Made by a program: the position numbers and the translations under genes. Source: Megaleporinus macrocephalus (taxonomy: Eukaryota; Chordata; Actinopteri; Characiformes; Anostomidae). From it: a DNA stretch of 64,000 nt. This document shows, in pieces, positions 34,985-47,452 of this stretch; position 1 is the first letter of the stretch; every line of letters starts with the position of its first letter. The notes under the pieces were generated by a model. The model was not told where the DNA came from, did not search any database, and saw only the letters and a list, made by a program, of their open reading frames with translations. The stretch spans positions 6,843,986 to 6,907,985 of the forward strand of contig CM038721.1 of NCBI GenBank assembly GCA_021613375.1. Direction: 5' to 3'.

Positions 34985-36030
34985 GTCTACAGTTTCTCAT
35001 TAGGTTGAATGTATAACTCTAAATGTAGGTATCATGATATAAACTGAGTTCTACAGTTTCTCATTAGGTTGAATGTATAACTCTAAATGTAGGTATCATG
35101 ATATAAACTGAGTTCTACAGTTTCTCATTAGGTTGAATGTATAACTCTAAATGTAGGTATCATGATATAAACTGAGTTCTACAGTTTCTCATTAGGTTGA
35201 ATGTATAACTCTAAATGTAGGTATCATTATATAAACTGAGTTCTACAGTTTCTCATTAGGTTGAATGTATAACTCTAAATGTAGGTATCATGATATAAAC
35301 TGAGTTCTACAGTTTCTCATTAGGTTGAATGTATAACTCTAAATGTAGGTATCATGATATAAACTGAGTTCTACAGTTTCTCATTAGGTTGAATGTATAA
35401 CTCTAAATGTAGGTATCATGATATAAACTGAGTTCTACAGTTTCTCATTAGGTTGAATGCATAACTCTAAATGTAGGTATTGTGATATAAACTGAGTACA
35501 GTTTCTCATTAGGTTGAATGTATAACTCTAAATGTAGGTTTTGTGATATAAACTGAGTACAGTTTCTAATTAGGTTGAATATATAACTAAATGTAGGTAC
35601 TGTAATATAAACTGAGTCTACAGTTTCTCATTAGGTTGAATGTATAACTCTAAATGTAGGTATTGTGATATAAACTGAGTCTACAGTTTCTCATTAGGTT
35701 GAATGTATAACTCTAAATGTAGGTATCATGATATAAACTGAGTTCTACAGTTTCTCATTAGGTTGAATGTATAACTCTAAATGTAGGTATCATGATATAA
35801 ACTGAGTTCTACAGTTTCTCATTAGGTTGAATGCATAACTCTAAATGTAGGTATTGTGATATAAACTGAGTACAGTTTCTCATTAGGTTGAATGTATAAC
35901 TCTAAATGTAGGTTTTGTGATATAAACTGAGTACAGTTTCTAATTAGGTTGAATATATAACTAAATGTAGGTACTGTAATATAAACTGAGTCTACAGTTT
36001 CTCATTAGGTTGAATGTATAACTATTGTGA
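34985..36030. repeat. 64-bp minisatellite, block 3, inverted
   Basis: Units are the reverse complement of blocks 1 and 2 (TCTCATTAGGTTGAATGTAT, CTCTAAATGTAGGTATCATG), with one extra T giving a 64-bp period. Units in the left half are nearly identical. A ~374-bp run with GAATGCATAACT is duplicated (35455 and 35829). Confidence 0.95.
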
Positions 36031-36904
36031 AATAAATCGTTTCTTTAGTTGTATAGTTTCTCATTTTCTGGTACAACACAACTTTAGTCATAACAGAAAG
36101 CCTCATATTGAGCCCTAAACAATGAAAAGCAATCAAGGCGTGGAGCTAATCCACCATCTGCGTGCTCTAATCCATGGAGCAAACCGAGCAGAAATGAATA
36201 TTTCAGAATCCTATCCGCCCTGATGTGCCATTGTAAACATAGGTGCGCGAGCCGACCTCCCACTTTCTCCTTAAAGGATGTATCTGACAGAAATCCTCTG
36301 AGAGGATTTGAGGAAGAGGAAGTGCTGGTTGTCTGCGGAAGAACAGAACGGCTCGTGAAGAGCTTGCTTGCTCTCTTAGGATACGTATTATGGAGGGAGC
36401 TGATTTATGTAGCCGCCAGAGAGCAACAGTTTTAAACGAGTGCGGCTAGACTCGGCAGATCATTCATACATTAGTGCTCTGAATATATTAACCTGCTCCT
36501 TGATTGCTTCTCCTGAAACGAAGGGTATTAATAAGGAACAGCCTCTACTCCTTTGGCGGCAAAGATGTTGGAACATTGCTGTGAGAGTGTGATTGCATTC
36601 AGCAGTTACAAAATCAGGTCAGGTGCTGATTATCGGATGATCTTTTCTTGCATCCCAAAGACATTGGATGGAGCTCATTCCAGAGAACACAGCTCTACTG
36701 CTCGGCTGCTCCAGAGTATCCCATTCGATTGGTCAGTGCTACTCTACAGAGATTAAACTGGCTATGTATCTTACAGTGGCCTTAAAATTTCACTCATTTG
36801 ATTGGCTGTCTGGATACTTAAGCCTATCAAGGCTTAACAACGTGATGATGATGATGATGATTAACTAGCTCTCTAACTCTGTTTTTCTTTTTCTCTCTCT
36901 CTCT
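36031..36904. other. No gene seen; GAT and CT microsatellites
   Basis: A (GAT)n run lies at about 36843-36861 and a (CT)n run at 36892-36906. Frames at 36223-36868 are not recognised. Confidence 0.5.
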
Positions 36905-37944
36905 CTGAGGTAATAACCGCCCACCTGTCCCACCAGAACTAACTCAGTCTCTGTACTAACCCAAACCAGAACTAACTCAGTCTCTGTACTAACACAAACC
37001 AAAACTAACTCTCTCTGTACTAACCCAAACCAGAACTAACTCTGTCTGTACTAACCCAAACCAGAACTAACTCTGTCTCTGTACTAACCCAAACTAAAAC
37101 TAACCCAGTCTCTGTACTAACACAAACCAGAACCAAATCTGTCTCTGTACTAACTCAAACCAGAACTAACTCTGTCTCTGTACTAACTCAAACCAGAACT
37201 AATTCAGTGTCTGTACTAACACAAACTAGAACTAACTTTGTCTCTGTACTAACACAAACTAGAACTAACTCAGTTTCTGTACTAACACAAACCAGAACCA
37301 AATCTGTCTCTGTACTAACTCAAACCAGAACTAACTCTGTCTCTGTACTAACTCAAACCAGAACTAATTCAGTGTCTGTACTAACACAAACCAAAACTAA
37401 CTCTGTCTCTGTACTAACTCAAACCAGAACCAAATCTGTCTCTGTACTAACCCAAACCAGAACTAACTCTGTCTCTGTACTAACTCAAACCAGAACCAAA
37501 TCTGTCTCTGTACTAACCTAAACCAGAACTAACCATGTCTCTGTACTAACCCAAACCAGAACTGACTCTGTCTCTGTACTAACCCAAACCAGAACTAACC
37601 ATGTCTCTGTACTAACCCAAACCAGAACTGACTCTGTCTCTGTACTAACCCAAACCAGAACTAACTCTGTCTCTGTACTAACCCAAACCAGAACTAACCA
37701 TGTCTCTGTACTAACCCAAACCAGAACTGACTCTGTCTCTGTACTAACCCAAACCAAAACTAACTTTGTCTCTGTACTAACCCAAACCAGAACTAACTCA
37801 GTCTCTGTACTAACCCAAACCAGAACTAACTCTGTCTCTGTACTAACCCAAACCAGAACTAACTCTGTCTCTGTACTAACCCAAACCAGAACTAACTCTG
37901 TCTCTTTTCTCCTTCTGAGGTAATAACCGCCCACCGGTCCCACC
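36905..37944. repeat. 33-bp minisatellite between 30-base direct repeats
   Basis: About 29 units of 33 bp contain CTCTGTACTAACCCAAACCA and GAACTAAC. The array is bounded on both sides by the same 30 bases with one mismatch (GAGGTAATAACCGCCCACC core, 36905-36934 and 37915-37944). Because 33 is a multiple of three, long artificial frames run through it on both strands. Confidence 0.95.
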
Positions 37945-38039
37945 TTTACAATACTGTAAAGGACTGACCACCAGGGGCCCCCTTGTCGCCGGGCACCAAC
38001 AAGTTCTCCTCTCCATTCGTGCCATTTGCTTCATCCTTG

Positions 38040-38345
38040 ACTGCATCACTGTATCATCCACCTGATGTAGCACCTGTACAGCTCCTAAAGCTTTTACCTT
38101 CAGACTCAGCATTAGTTTAATAAACTGTAAATACTGTTCGACCAGACGAGGATGGGTCTCTGCTTGTGAGTCTGGTTCCTCCCAAGGTTTCTTCCTCCAG
38201 TTGAAGGAGTTGTTCTTGCCACCATTGCCTCTGGCTTGCTCACAGTGGATAAAGTGTTGTGATTTCATGTTTTCATGCTTTTAAACTCCTGTAAAGCTGC
38301 TTTGTGACAACATGGTTGTAAAAAACGCTATACAAATAAACTAGA
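38040..38345 (+). mobile_element. Single arm related to the 16-17-kb foldback element
   Basis: Shares CCTAAAGCTTTTACCTTCAG, TAATAAACTGTAAATACTGT, CTTGCCACCATTGCC and the terminal AAAAACGCTATACAAATAAA with the right arm of 15958-17215. Confidence 0.7.
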
Positions 38346-38849
38346 CTTGATAAGAAATGAGAAATAAAATAGGTGCACTGCAACTCTCTCTTTAAAGATT
38401 CCAAAAAGATTCAAAATATAATCATACTCTGATTTATATACAGGCTCTGCAAGAGACATTACACAATACAATGCTTTGGCGCAGATGAGCTTGAAGGCAA
38501 GATCTCACTCATGAACGCATGTTTGCAGAAATAGGTCCCAGTCTTCATGTATATGAAATTAAAGGCTTAAGACCTTAATATACACAACACTGCATAGAAA
38601 TTCAGCTATACTTAGCAAGAATACCAAGAGATTACTAACCAGCTAACAGGCTAAACCAGCCATATTCAGAGTCAGGCCTTTAAGCTTTAACAATGTTATT
38701 AAAGGATCAGCTGCCAACTTGCGACATGCAAAGTAAGAAGTATGTTTACCTGAATGTTACAAGCTTCATTTAGGCTGGAGCTGCTGGGAAGATCAAGGTA
38801 GCATTAGCTTAGTGCTAACATAACACTGAAAAGTTCATTGACGCGTCAA
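38346..38849. other. No gene seen
   Basis: Nothing recognised. Confidence 0.4.
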
Positions 38850-40230
38850 TGTTATTTCATACAGCAGCACTTTGTACTTTAAAGGAACAATATGTAAGTT
38901 TTTTGGTGTTAACATTGAAAAAATCATTGAACAATTAACTTCAGTTATTTTTGGACAAAAGCATATTTCATAAAGGAGCACTTTGTACATTAAAGGAACA
39001 ATATTATAGATTTTTGGTGTTAACATTGAAAAAAATAATTGAATCATTAACTTCAGTTATTTTTGAATAAAAATGTATTTCATAAAGGAGGACTTTGTAC
39101 ATTAAAGGAACAATATGTTAGATTTTTGGTGTTAAGATTGAAAAAAACATTGAATCATTAACTTCAGTTATTTTTAGACAAAAACATGTTTCATAAAGGA
39201 GCACTTTGTACATTAAAGGAACAATATGTAAGATTTTTGGTGTTAACATCAAAAAAAACATTAATTCATCAACTTCAGTTATTTTTGGACAAAAACATAT
39301 TTCATAAAGGAGCACTTTGTACATTAAAGGAACAATATGTAAGATTTTTGGTGTTAACATGGGAAAAAAATCATTGAATTATTAACTTCAGTTATTTTTA
39401 CATAATTTTTTTTCATAAAGGAGCACTTTGTACATTAAAGGAACAATATGTAAGATTTTTGGTGTTAACATTGAAAAAAATCATTGAATCATGAACTTCA
39501 GTTATTTTTGAATATTTTTTTTATAAAAGACCACTTTGTACAATAAAGGAACAATATGATGTTTAGTGTTTGCATTGAAAACTTCATTGAATCATTAACG
39601 TTAGTTATTTTGGGATCAAAATGTATTTCATAACAGAGCTCTTTGTACATTAAAGGGACAATATGTAAGATTGTTGGTGTTAACATTGAAAAAAATCATT
39701 GAATCATTAACTTCAGTTATTTTTGGACAAAAGCATATTTTATAAAGGCGCACTTTGTACATTAAAGGAACAATATGTAAGATGTTTAGTGTTTACATTG
39801 AAAACTTCATTGAATCATTAACGGTAGTTATTTTTGGATAAAAAGTATTTCACAAAGGAGCACTTTGTATATTAAAGGAACAATATGTAAGATTTTTGTT
39901 GTTTACATTAAAAAATCATTGAATAATTATCTTCAGTTATTTTTGGAGAAAAATGTATTTCATAAAGGAGCACTTTGTACACTAAAGGAACAATATGTTA
40001 GATTTTTGGTGTTAACATTTAAAACTTAATTAAATCTTTATCGTTAAGTTATTTTTGGATAAAAATGTATTTTACAACGGAGCAATTTGTATATTAAAGG
40101 AACAATATTTAGGATTTTGGTGTTAACACTGAAAACTTAATTGAACAATTAACATTAAGTTATTTTTAGATAAAAATGTATTTCGTAAAGGAGCACTTTG
40201 TACATTAAAGGAACAATATGTAAGACTTTT
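38850..40230. repeat. ~111-bp minisatellite, block 1
   Basis: About 12 units carry GGAGCACTTTGTACATTAAA, GGAACAATATGTAAGATTTT and CTTCAGTTATTTTTGGA, spaced about 111-112 bp. Same orientation as the block at 41.5-42.3 kb. Confidence 0.9.
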
Positions 40231-40430
40231 TTTGTGAAAAACATTCCAAAGCGAACCACAATTATCAACAGAATGTAAAGAAATAACCATTTTAATAGTA
40301 CATCAACAATTTATATGTATTGTGTGTTAGCATAGACATAAGACATAGAACATGAGTGTAGAAGTGTAGAGGTTTAGACCAAGTATAGGCAGCCTGCAAA
40401 CAACAGCAGCAATGACCAGTATACCGTAAA

Positions 40431-40487
<57 letters not shown>

Positions 40488-41079
40488 ATGTTGTAATTAA
40501 ATAGCAGCTTTTTTTTCATATTTTTATATTGAATTATTTTTACTGCATATTTAATTTGGCGCTGTTCCTGAAATAGTTCATGCAGATGGTTTTAAAAAAA
40601 TGATTATAAGTGTAATTTTAATAGCCTTTTTTAAGTGTCTTCGCAGTTTCGCTAATTATTGTGCACGCCATGTTGGCGATGTTATATTTCTGGTCTGTGT
40701 CTAACCCGAGCTCAACTTCAGCAGGTTGCTATAAAAGTCTCTGTTCATTAGCACATTAGCATTTTAAGTGAGAAAAAGAAATTCCAGCGATCCAACAGCA
40801 GTGCTGCACTTAAAAAAAAAGGCCATCGAAATTACACTTAGAAATATTTTCTTTCACCCTAAACCATGAATGAGCTATTTAGGAACAGAACCAAATTAAT
40901 AACCAGTAAAAAGTAAACATAATAGAATGAAATGATCTAATAAAGAGCTGCTATTCAGGTACGTCCTATGTTACTGTACCATTTAAGTTCTTAGTGTATA
41001 TTGGTCATTGTTGTTGTTGTTTACAAGTTGTCTATAACTGGTCTAAATTTATCTTCTAGGCTGTCGTTTGATGTTTTGA
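40231..41079. other. Spacer with (AT)n(GT)n microsatellite
   Basis: The microsatellite lies at 40437-40488. The rest is AT-rich with no supported exon. Confidence 0.6.
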
Positions 41080-41195
41080 AGTTAGGCTATAACTGGTGAG
41101 GACAGAACAAGGACACACATCTCATCAGTCATGGAATTTGAACCCACAACCTTCCGGTTCCAGGTTCACCTGTCCTACCACGAGGCTATTGATGA
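41080..41195 (-). mobile_element. tRNA-derived SINE head
   Basis: On the minus strand, TAGCCTCGTGGTAGGACAGG followed by GGTTCAAATTCC gives tRNA-like A- and B-box regions at the usual spacing. It ends near 41085 without a recognised body. The family differs from the SINEs at 12.8 and 43.3 kb. Confidence 0.6.
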
Positions 41196-41499
41196 TCCCT
41201 GTTCTCTCTCCTTTCTTCTTTTTTATGATGTGGACATCTGAAGCTTGTAATTTAAATTTAAATTAACATATCGCTTCATTTGTATGTCAAGGTTTTGCAG
41301 TTAATCAGCCTTGAGGCCTAACTCGGACTGTCGCTGGATTAATCTTTCCACTCCAAACCCAAGCTTGTACACAAGATGTATCTCATAAACACGGCCTTCC
41401 TGCTGGAGGTTAAAGAGTGAAGCCGCGCTCCACCAGAAAAAGCAGGACACCCATTTCATTCATCTTCAGGCAGCATATGAATGGAAAATGTGTAGCTCA
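41196..41499. other. No gene seen
   Basis: Nothing recognised. Confidence 0.4.
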
Positions 41500-42340
41500 T
41501 TTGTAGATTAAAGGAACATTATGTCAGATTTTTAGTGTTTACATAACATTGAAGACTTCAGTGAGTCAATAGCATTAGTGTTATTTAAATAAAATTGTAT
41601 TTCCTAAAGGGGCACTTTGCACATTAAAGGAACAGTATGTAATATATTTAGTGTTTACATAACATTAAAGACTTCAGTGAATCAATAAAATTGGTTTTAT
41701 TAAAATAAAATAGTATTTTATAAAGAAACACTTTACATATTAAAGGAACAATATGTAGGATTTTCGTGTTTACATAACATCAAAGATTTCAGTGAATCAA
41801 TAACATTAGTGTTATTTAAATTAAAATGTATTTCATAGAGGAGCACTTTGCACATTAAAGGAACAATATGTAAGATTTTTAGTGTTTACATAACATCAAA
41901 GACTTCAGTGAATCAATAACTTTAGTGTTATTTAAATAAAATTGTATTTCATAAAAGAGCAATATGTGCGATTTTTAGTGTTTACATAACATCAAAGACT
42001 TCAGTGATTCAATAACATTAGTGTTAACAAGTTAAAAATGTTTTATATAAAGGAGCACTTTATACATTAAAGGAACAATAAGTAAGATTTTTAGTGTTCA
42101 CATAACATCAAAGACTTCAGTGAGTCAATAACAGTGTTATTTAAATAAATACGTGTTTCATAAAGAAGCACTTTGTACATTAAAGGAACAATAAGTAAGA
42201 TTTTTAGTGTTTACATAACATCAAAGACTTCAGTGAGTCAATAACATTAGTGTTATTTAAATAAAAACATAGTTTATACAGAAGCACTTTGTACATTAAA
42301 GGAACAATAAGTAAGATTTTTAGTTTTAAATATTTCAAAA
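41500..42340. repeat. ~114-bp minisatellite, block 2 of the 111-bp family
   Basis: About seven units share CACTTTGTACATTAAAGGAA and ACAATATGTAAGATTTTTAG with block 1. They have their own stretch TTTACATAACATCAAAGACT. The two blocks have diverged as separate subfamilies. Confidence 0.9.
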
Positions 42341-43299
42341 TGAACTAAATTTACAAATGTTATTGCTGAAGACGACTGCAAGGAGGCCTCGGTTTGAAAA
42401 AAAAAGGTCTAAAGAAATTCACATAAAAGTTTCGATGTAGGCTAAAACTGTTCTCCGTAAGATGGATGACTTCGTCTGACCGCGTGGGTCAGTAAAGCGC
42501 TCGGGTGATGAATCGGGATGGCCGAGCTCGCACAGTATGGACTTTCTCAACCAGTAGTGGACTTTCAAAACAGCCTCTCTGCTAAAAAGCTCTCCATTCG
42601 TCTTGCACGCAGACACAGCGTCTGAAATTCCGAGTGGCATTAACCAAATGCTTGGGAATCCACTGGGTGGAAAAGATGACAAAGGTCCCCAACAGAACCT
42701 CAGCCCAGAGTCGCTTCTCATGCCCATGCTGAGGACTCAAGAGGGACTGCAGCGATCAGTCAGCTGGTTACATCGATTACGGACAAAAACTCATAAAACG
42801 AAGTTCCACCAGTTTTTATAAGTTTATGCTTAATTCAGTCATTCCAAGCAGTTTGGTGTTCAACGGTTGATTGCAGCGGCTCAGATTTCTTTACAGTGGA
42901 GGTGATGGGAACTGGGGGTCTCCATGTCTACAACATCTCAGCCATGAATGCATTTCAGACCAAAACCTTTTGAGAACTATCAGACAGTGTATTCATAATT
43001 GCTTCATGTACTAACTTTTTTTTTGTGAGGGAGCTTTTAGAGGTGGACGTCCGGTTCCATTCGCCACCATTGTGAACAGCTCTGATTCCAGAATGGAGCA
43101 TTTCACACTGAAGCACTCTGAAAGACTTTGTTTGCATCTCAACTGTTTAATTAAGCACAAATCCTGGAGTTCTCCTTTCAGTTAGCAATGCTCACACTTC
43201 TTCTCACCGCTGTAGGAACAAAACCTTGTGTCTTCGAAAGTTTATGGGAGAAGAAAAAAAATAACTTCACTGGTGTGATTTTGGGCCATTTCTTTTAGT
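42341..43299. other. Unassigned sequence with a 102-codon minus-strand frame
   Basis: The minus-strand frame 42419-42727 (starting MGMRSDSGLRFCWGPL) is not low-complexity and crosses a stretch of balanced base composition. It has no domain I recognise and no clear splice sites. It could be an exon, a transposon remnant or chance. Confidence 0.3.
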
Positions 43300-43630
43300 T
43301 CATCCACTATCTTCTGCTTTATCCCACTAGTCAGGATCACTGGAGCCAATCCCAGGAACATCAGGTGAAAGTGGGGCACACCATGGACAGGTCACCAGTC
43401 CATCACATGGCCAACACCCACTCACACACACACTCAAACCTACAGGCAGTTAGAGTGAGCAATCAACCTCAAATATGCATGTGTTTGTACTGTGGGAGGA
43501 AACCGGAGTACCCGGAGGAAACCCACTCAAACACGGGGAGAACATACACACTCCACACAGAACCACCCGGACCGGGAATCCAACCCAGATCATCTTACTG
43601 TGAGGAGACAGTGCTGACCACTACACCACC
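43300..43630 (-). mobile_element. tRNA-derived SINE carrying the expanded head
   Basis: Read on the minus strand, the element starts with A-box-like TGGTGTAGTGG (43618-43628), has a B-box-like GGTTGGATTCC (43574-43584), and then a body that includes GTTCTCCCCGTGTTTGAGTG and GGACTGGTGACCTGTCCATG. It ends near 43300. The A-to-B spacing of about 45 bases fits a tRNA promoter. Its 5' head continues directly into the 20-bp array. Confidence 0.85.
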
Positions 43631-45668
43631 ATACTAACCACTACACCACCATACTAACCACTACACCACCATACTGACCACTACACCACCATACTAACCA
43701 CTACACCACCATACTAACCACTACACCACCATACTGACCACTACACCACCATACTAACCACTACACCACCATACTAACCACTACACCACCATACTGACCA
43801 CTACACCACCATACTAACCACTACACCACCATACTAACCACTACACCACCATACTGACCACTACACCACCATACTAACCACTACACCACCATACTAACCA
43901 CTACACCACCATACTGACCACTACACCACCATACTAACCACTACACCACCATACTAACCACTACACCACCATACTGACCACTACACCACCATACTAACCA
44001 CTACACCACCATACTAACCACTACACCACCATACTGACCACTACACCACCATACTAACCACTACACCACCGTACTAACCACTACACCACCGTACTAACCA
44101 CTACACCATCATACTAACCACTACACCACCATACAAACCCCTACACCACCGTACTAACCACTACACCACCGTACTAACCACTACACCACCATACTAACCA
44201 CTACACCACCATACTAACCACTACACCACCGTACTAACCACTACACCACCATACTAACCACTACACCATCATACTAACCACTACACCACCATACAAACCC
44301 CTACACCACCATACTAACCACCACACCACCATACTAACCACTACACCACCGTACTAACCACTACACCACCATACTAACCACTACACCACCGTACTAACCA
44401 CTACACCACCGTACTAACCACTACACCATCATACTAACCACTACACCACCATACAAACCCCTACACCACCGTACTAACCACTACACCACCGTACTAACCA
44501 CTACACCACCATACTAACCACTACACCACCATACTAACCACTACACCACCGTACTAACCACTACACCACCATACTAACCACTACACCATCATACTAACCA
44601 CTACACCACCATACAAACCCCTACACCACCATACTAACCACCACACCACCATACTAACCACTACACCACCGTACTAACCACTACACCACCATACTAACCA
44701 CTACACCATCATACTAACCACTATACCACCATAATAACCACTACACCACCATGCTATCCACTACACCACCATACTAACTACTACACCACCATACTAACAA
44801 CTACACCACCATACTAACCACTACACCATCATACTAACCACTACACCACCGTACTAACCACTACACCACCATACTAACCACTACACCACCGTACTAACCA
44901 CTACACCACCATACTAACCACTACACCACCGTACTAACCACTACACCACCGTACTAACCACTACACCACCATACTAACCACTACACCACCATACTAACCA
45001 CTACACCACCATACTAACCACTACACCACCGTACTGACCACTACACCACCATACTAACCACTACACCACCATACTAACCACTACACCACCGTACTAACCA
45101 CTACACCACCGTACTAACCACTACACCACCATACTAACCACTACACCACCATACTAACCACTACACCACCGTACTAACCACTACACCACCGTACTAACCA
45201 CTACACCACCATACTAACCACTACACCCCTATACTAACCACTACACCACCATACTAACCACTACACCACCGTACTAACCACTACACCACCATACTAACCA
45301 CTACACCACCATACTAACCACTACACCCCTATACTAACCACTACACCACCATACTAACCACTACACCACCATACTAACCACTACACCACCGTACTAACCA
45401 CTACACCACCGTACTAACCACTACACCACCATACTAACCACTACACCACCGTACTAACCACTACACCACCATACTAACCACTACACCCCTATACTAACCA
45501 CTACACCACCATACTAACCACTACACCACCGTACTAACCACTACACCACCGTACTAACCACTACACCACCATACTAACTACTACACCACCGTACTAACCA
45601 CTACACCACCATACTAACTACTACACCACCGTACTAACCACTACACCACCATACTAACTACTACACCA
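43611..45668. repeat. 20-bp minisatellite (CTACACCACCATACTAACCA), ~103 units
   Basis: On the minus strand the unit is the SINE head, so each copy contains TGGTGTAGTGG, an A-box-like promoter sequence. Seven perfect copies of a 60-bp trimer (ending ATACTGACCA) fill 43621-44040. A 16-unit, 320-bp higher-order period follows: 44421-44700 repeats 44101-44380, marked by CACCATC and ATACAAACCC variants. A third zone, with CTACACCCCT variants, spans about 45221-45500. Confidence 0.98.
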
Positions 45669-46199
45669 CAGGTAAGGAGTTTGGTCATTTCAGAGTCCAT
45701 ATCTCATTAAGGCTCACAATGAGATCCAGGGTTCACTAGAAAGAGTATAACACCCGATAAGCAACACACTGAGCTGTGTAGTTTGGCTTAATCAAAAAAA
45801 TGTAATCTCAACTTGACCCTTACTGGAAACTAAGAACAAAAGGTGATAAACCTCATAATAATCAGAATATTTTTTTTCTTTATAAACGACATGTAAGGTA
45901 TTTCAGATAAAAGTAATTCACTTTAATCTTACTTTAATACACTAGGTGGCGCCTTTTATTCACTACACAGAGAGGAAGTCTCGCCATTCACTCACAACAG
46001 AACAAGCCAGCAGGACCATAAGTAGTGTCAGCTAGTGTTAGCTGTTTTCTATGTTGAAATAAAGAAAGTGAACAGGCAATTATTTGAGGAAAGAAAGAAA
46101 AACACGATACAATATAAATATAATATAAAAATATCAAAACCTGGTTATTTTTAATGGGCTCATATCACAGAAACCTGTATTTTCCTTGCTACCCTTAAA
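45669..46199. other. No gene seen
   Basis: Unique-looking sequence except for the CTCF-like motif at 45940. Confidence 0.5.
45940..45952 (+). promoter_or_regulatory. CTCF-like core motif outside known repeats
   Basis: CACTAGGTGGCGC matches the degenerate CTCF core at every position. It lies about 270 bases from the end of the 20-bp array. Confidence 0.4.
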
Positions 46200-46880
46200 A
46201 ATTTTATGAACCCAGCCCAGAAACTATGGCAGGTCCGGCCCAGAGCTGGGCCAAATACTTTTTGCTATCTTGGCCAGATCTGGGTCAGAAGTGTACGCCT
46301 CTGGTCCGGGACCGATCCAAATGTGAAATAAGGATACAGATTTGGGCTGGATGTGTAAAGAAATCGCTGAGACCCGGCCCGGTGTTGGGCAAGTGTAAAA
46401 GGACACAGGGCCAGATCCGTTTTACAGACCTGGGCCAGAACTTCAGGATGATTTGCGCCAGATCCAGGCCAGATCATTTTGGCTATGTGGATATATAGGG
46501 CAAACCTGTTTTAATTCAAAGTTTTAACATTTAAAATTCACAAAATCTAGCATACAATAGCCCCACCCACTCACCCTGAAGTTATAAGGAGCTTTTTAGA
46601 CCCGACATCAAAGATATCCCTTGGGCAGTAAGATCAGAACACCGCTCCTTTAAAGGCACAGTAAGAACAACAGCCCGAGGGATAAAGAGATGATGGAAAA
46701 GTTTTAATGCTAAAGGAATTATGATGGATTTTGGTGCAAAAACCCACACAGACCTTAAAAAACATGCATAGAAAAATGTAGGGTATTGGCCCTTTAATAT
46801 CATTTGAAAACATGAGCTGCCATTTACACTCAATGAGGAGCTGGGATATTGATATATTACCATTAACATATTAACATAAA
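46200..46880. mobile_element. Two adjacent dispersed repeats, families not assigned
   Basis: 46200-46495 is rich in GGGCCAGATC/GGCCCAGA phrases typical of a known fish repeat type. 46520-46880 holds GCTCCTTTAAAGGCACAGTA and ATTGGCCCTTTAATA. The latter is echoed at 50720-50745 (ACATTGGCCCTTTAATAGCA), so it is dispersed. Confidence 0.45.
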
Positions 46881-47223
46881 GTTAACAATTATATATATAT
46901 TGAAGTTGTAGCCTACCATTTATGACCAACCCACTAAATTCAGCAGCCACCTTTGTATTTTATTTATTTTTATTTATTTATTTATTTAATTTCATTTTTT
47001 TTTCTTTTTTCCCTTCTCTGCATCAGTCAGAATTATATAGCATGCTAGCTAGAATAGCGACGAGGTAGGCTAAGGGGCTTAAGAGTGTTTGTTGATTTAT
47101 TTTCCTTTTGGTCTGTACTTGTGTGTTATTGAAAAACCAATAAAAATACAATAATAATATCAATGCGATATAAATTGTTTTTAGTAATTAATAATAATTA
47201 ACTAATGATACAGAAATGCGTAA

Positions 47224-47452
47224 ATCATCACTGTCTAAAGAAAAAAATGCAAAATGGTAACTTTACAGGAGAAGCCAAAAACCTTCTTTACTTTTAATGT
47301 AAGTCAATGGAACCAGACATCTTTCCATGTGATTTTGGAGCGTTTTTATTGTTCCATTCATCATGAAATTGTCACGCAATGTAAAAGGCAGCTAATGCGT
47401 TCAAATGATGCAAAAAAATAAAATTATGTTGTTTTTTGGACATCAACAATAT
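47224..47452 (+). mobile_element. MITE of the ATTGGACAG family, copy 3
   Basis: Starts ATCATCACTGTCTAAAGAAA, includes TTTAATGTAAGTCAATGGAA and GTTCCATTCATCATGAAATT, and ends TTTTTTGGACATCAACAATA. Confidence 0.65.

Noticed and set aside
37207..37943. Long open frames on both strands (104 and 141 codons) with an 11-residue repeat
   Set aside because: They are produced by the 33-bp minisatellite, whose period is a multiple of three. Both strands stay open and there is no unique coding part.
41080..41195. Functional tRNA gene
   Set aside because: The A- and B-box regions are tRNA-like, but a complete cloverleaf and terminator are not evident; a SINE head fits better.
43611..45668. CRISPR-like array of regular repeats
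   Set aside because: Units are contiguous with no unique spacers, in a vertebrate genome. It is a minisatellite.
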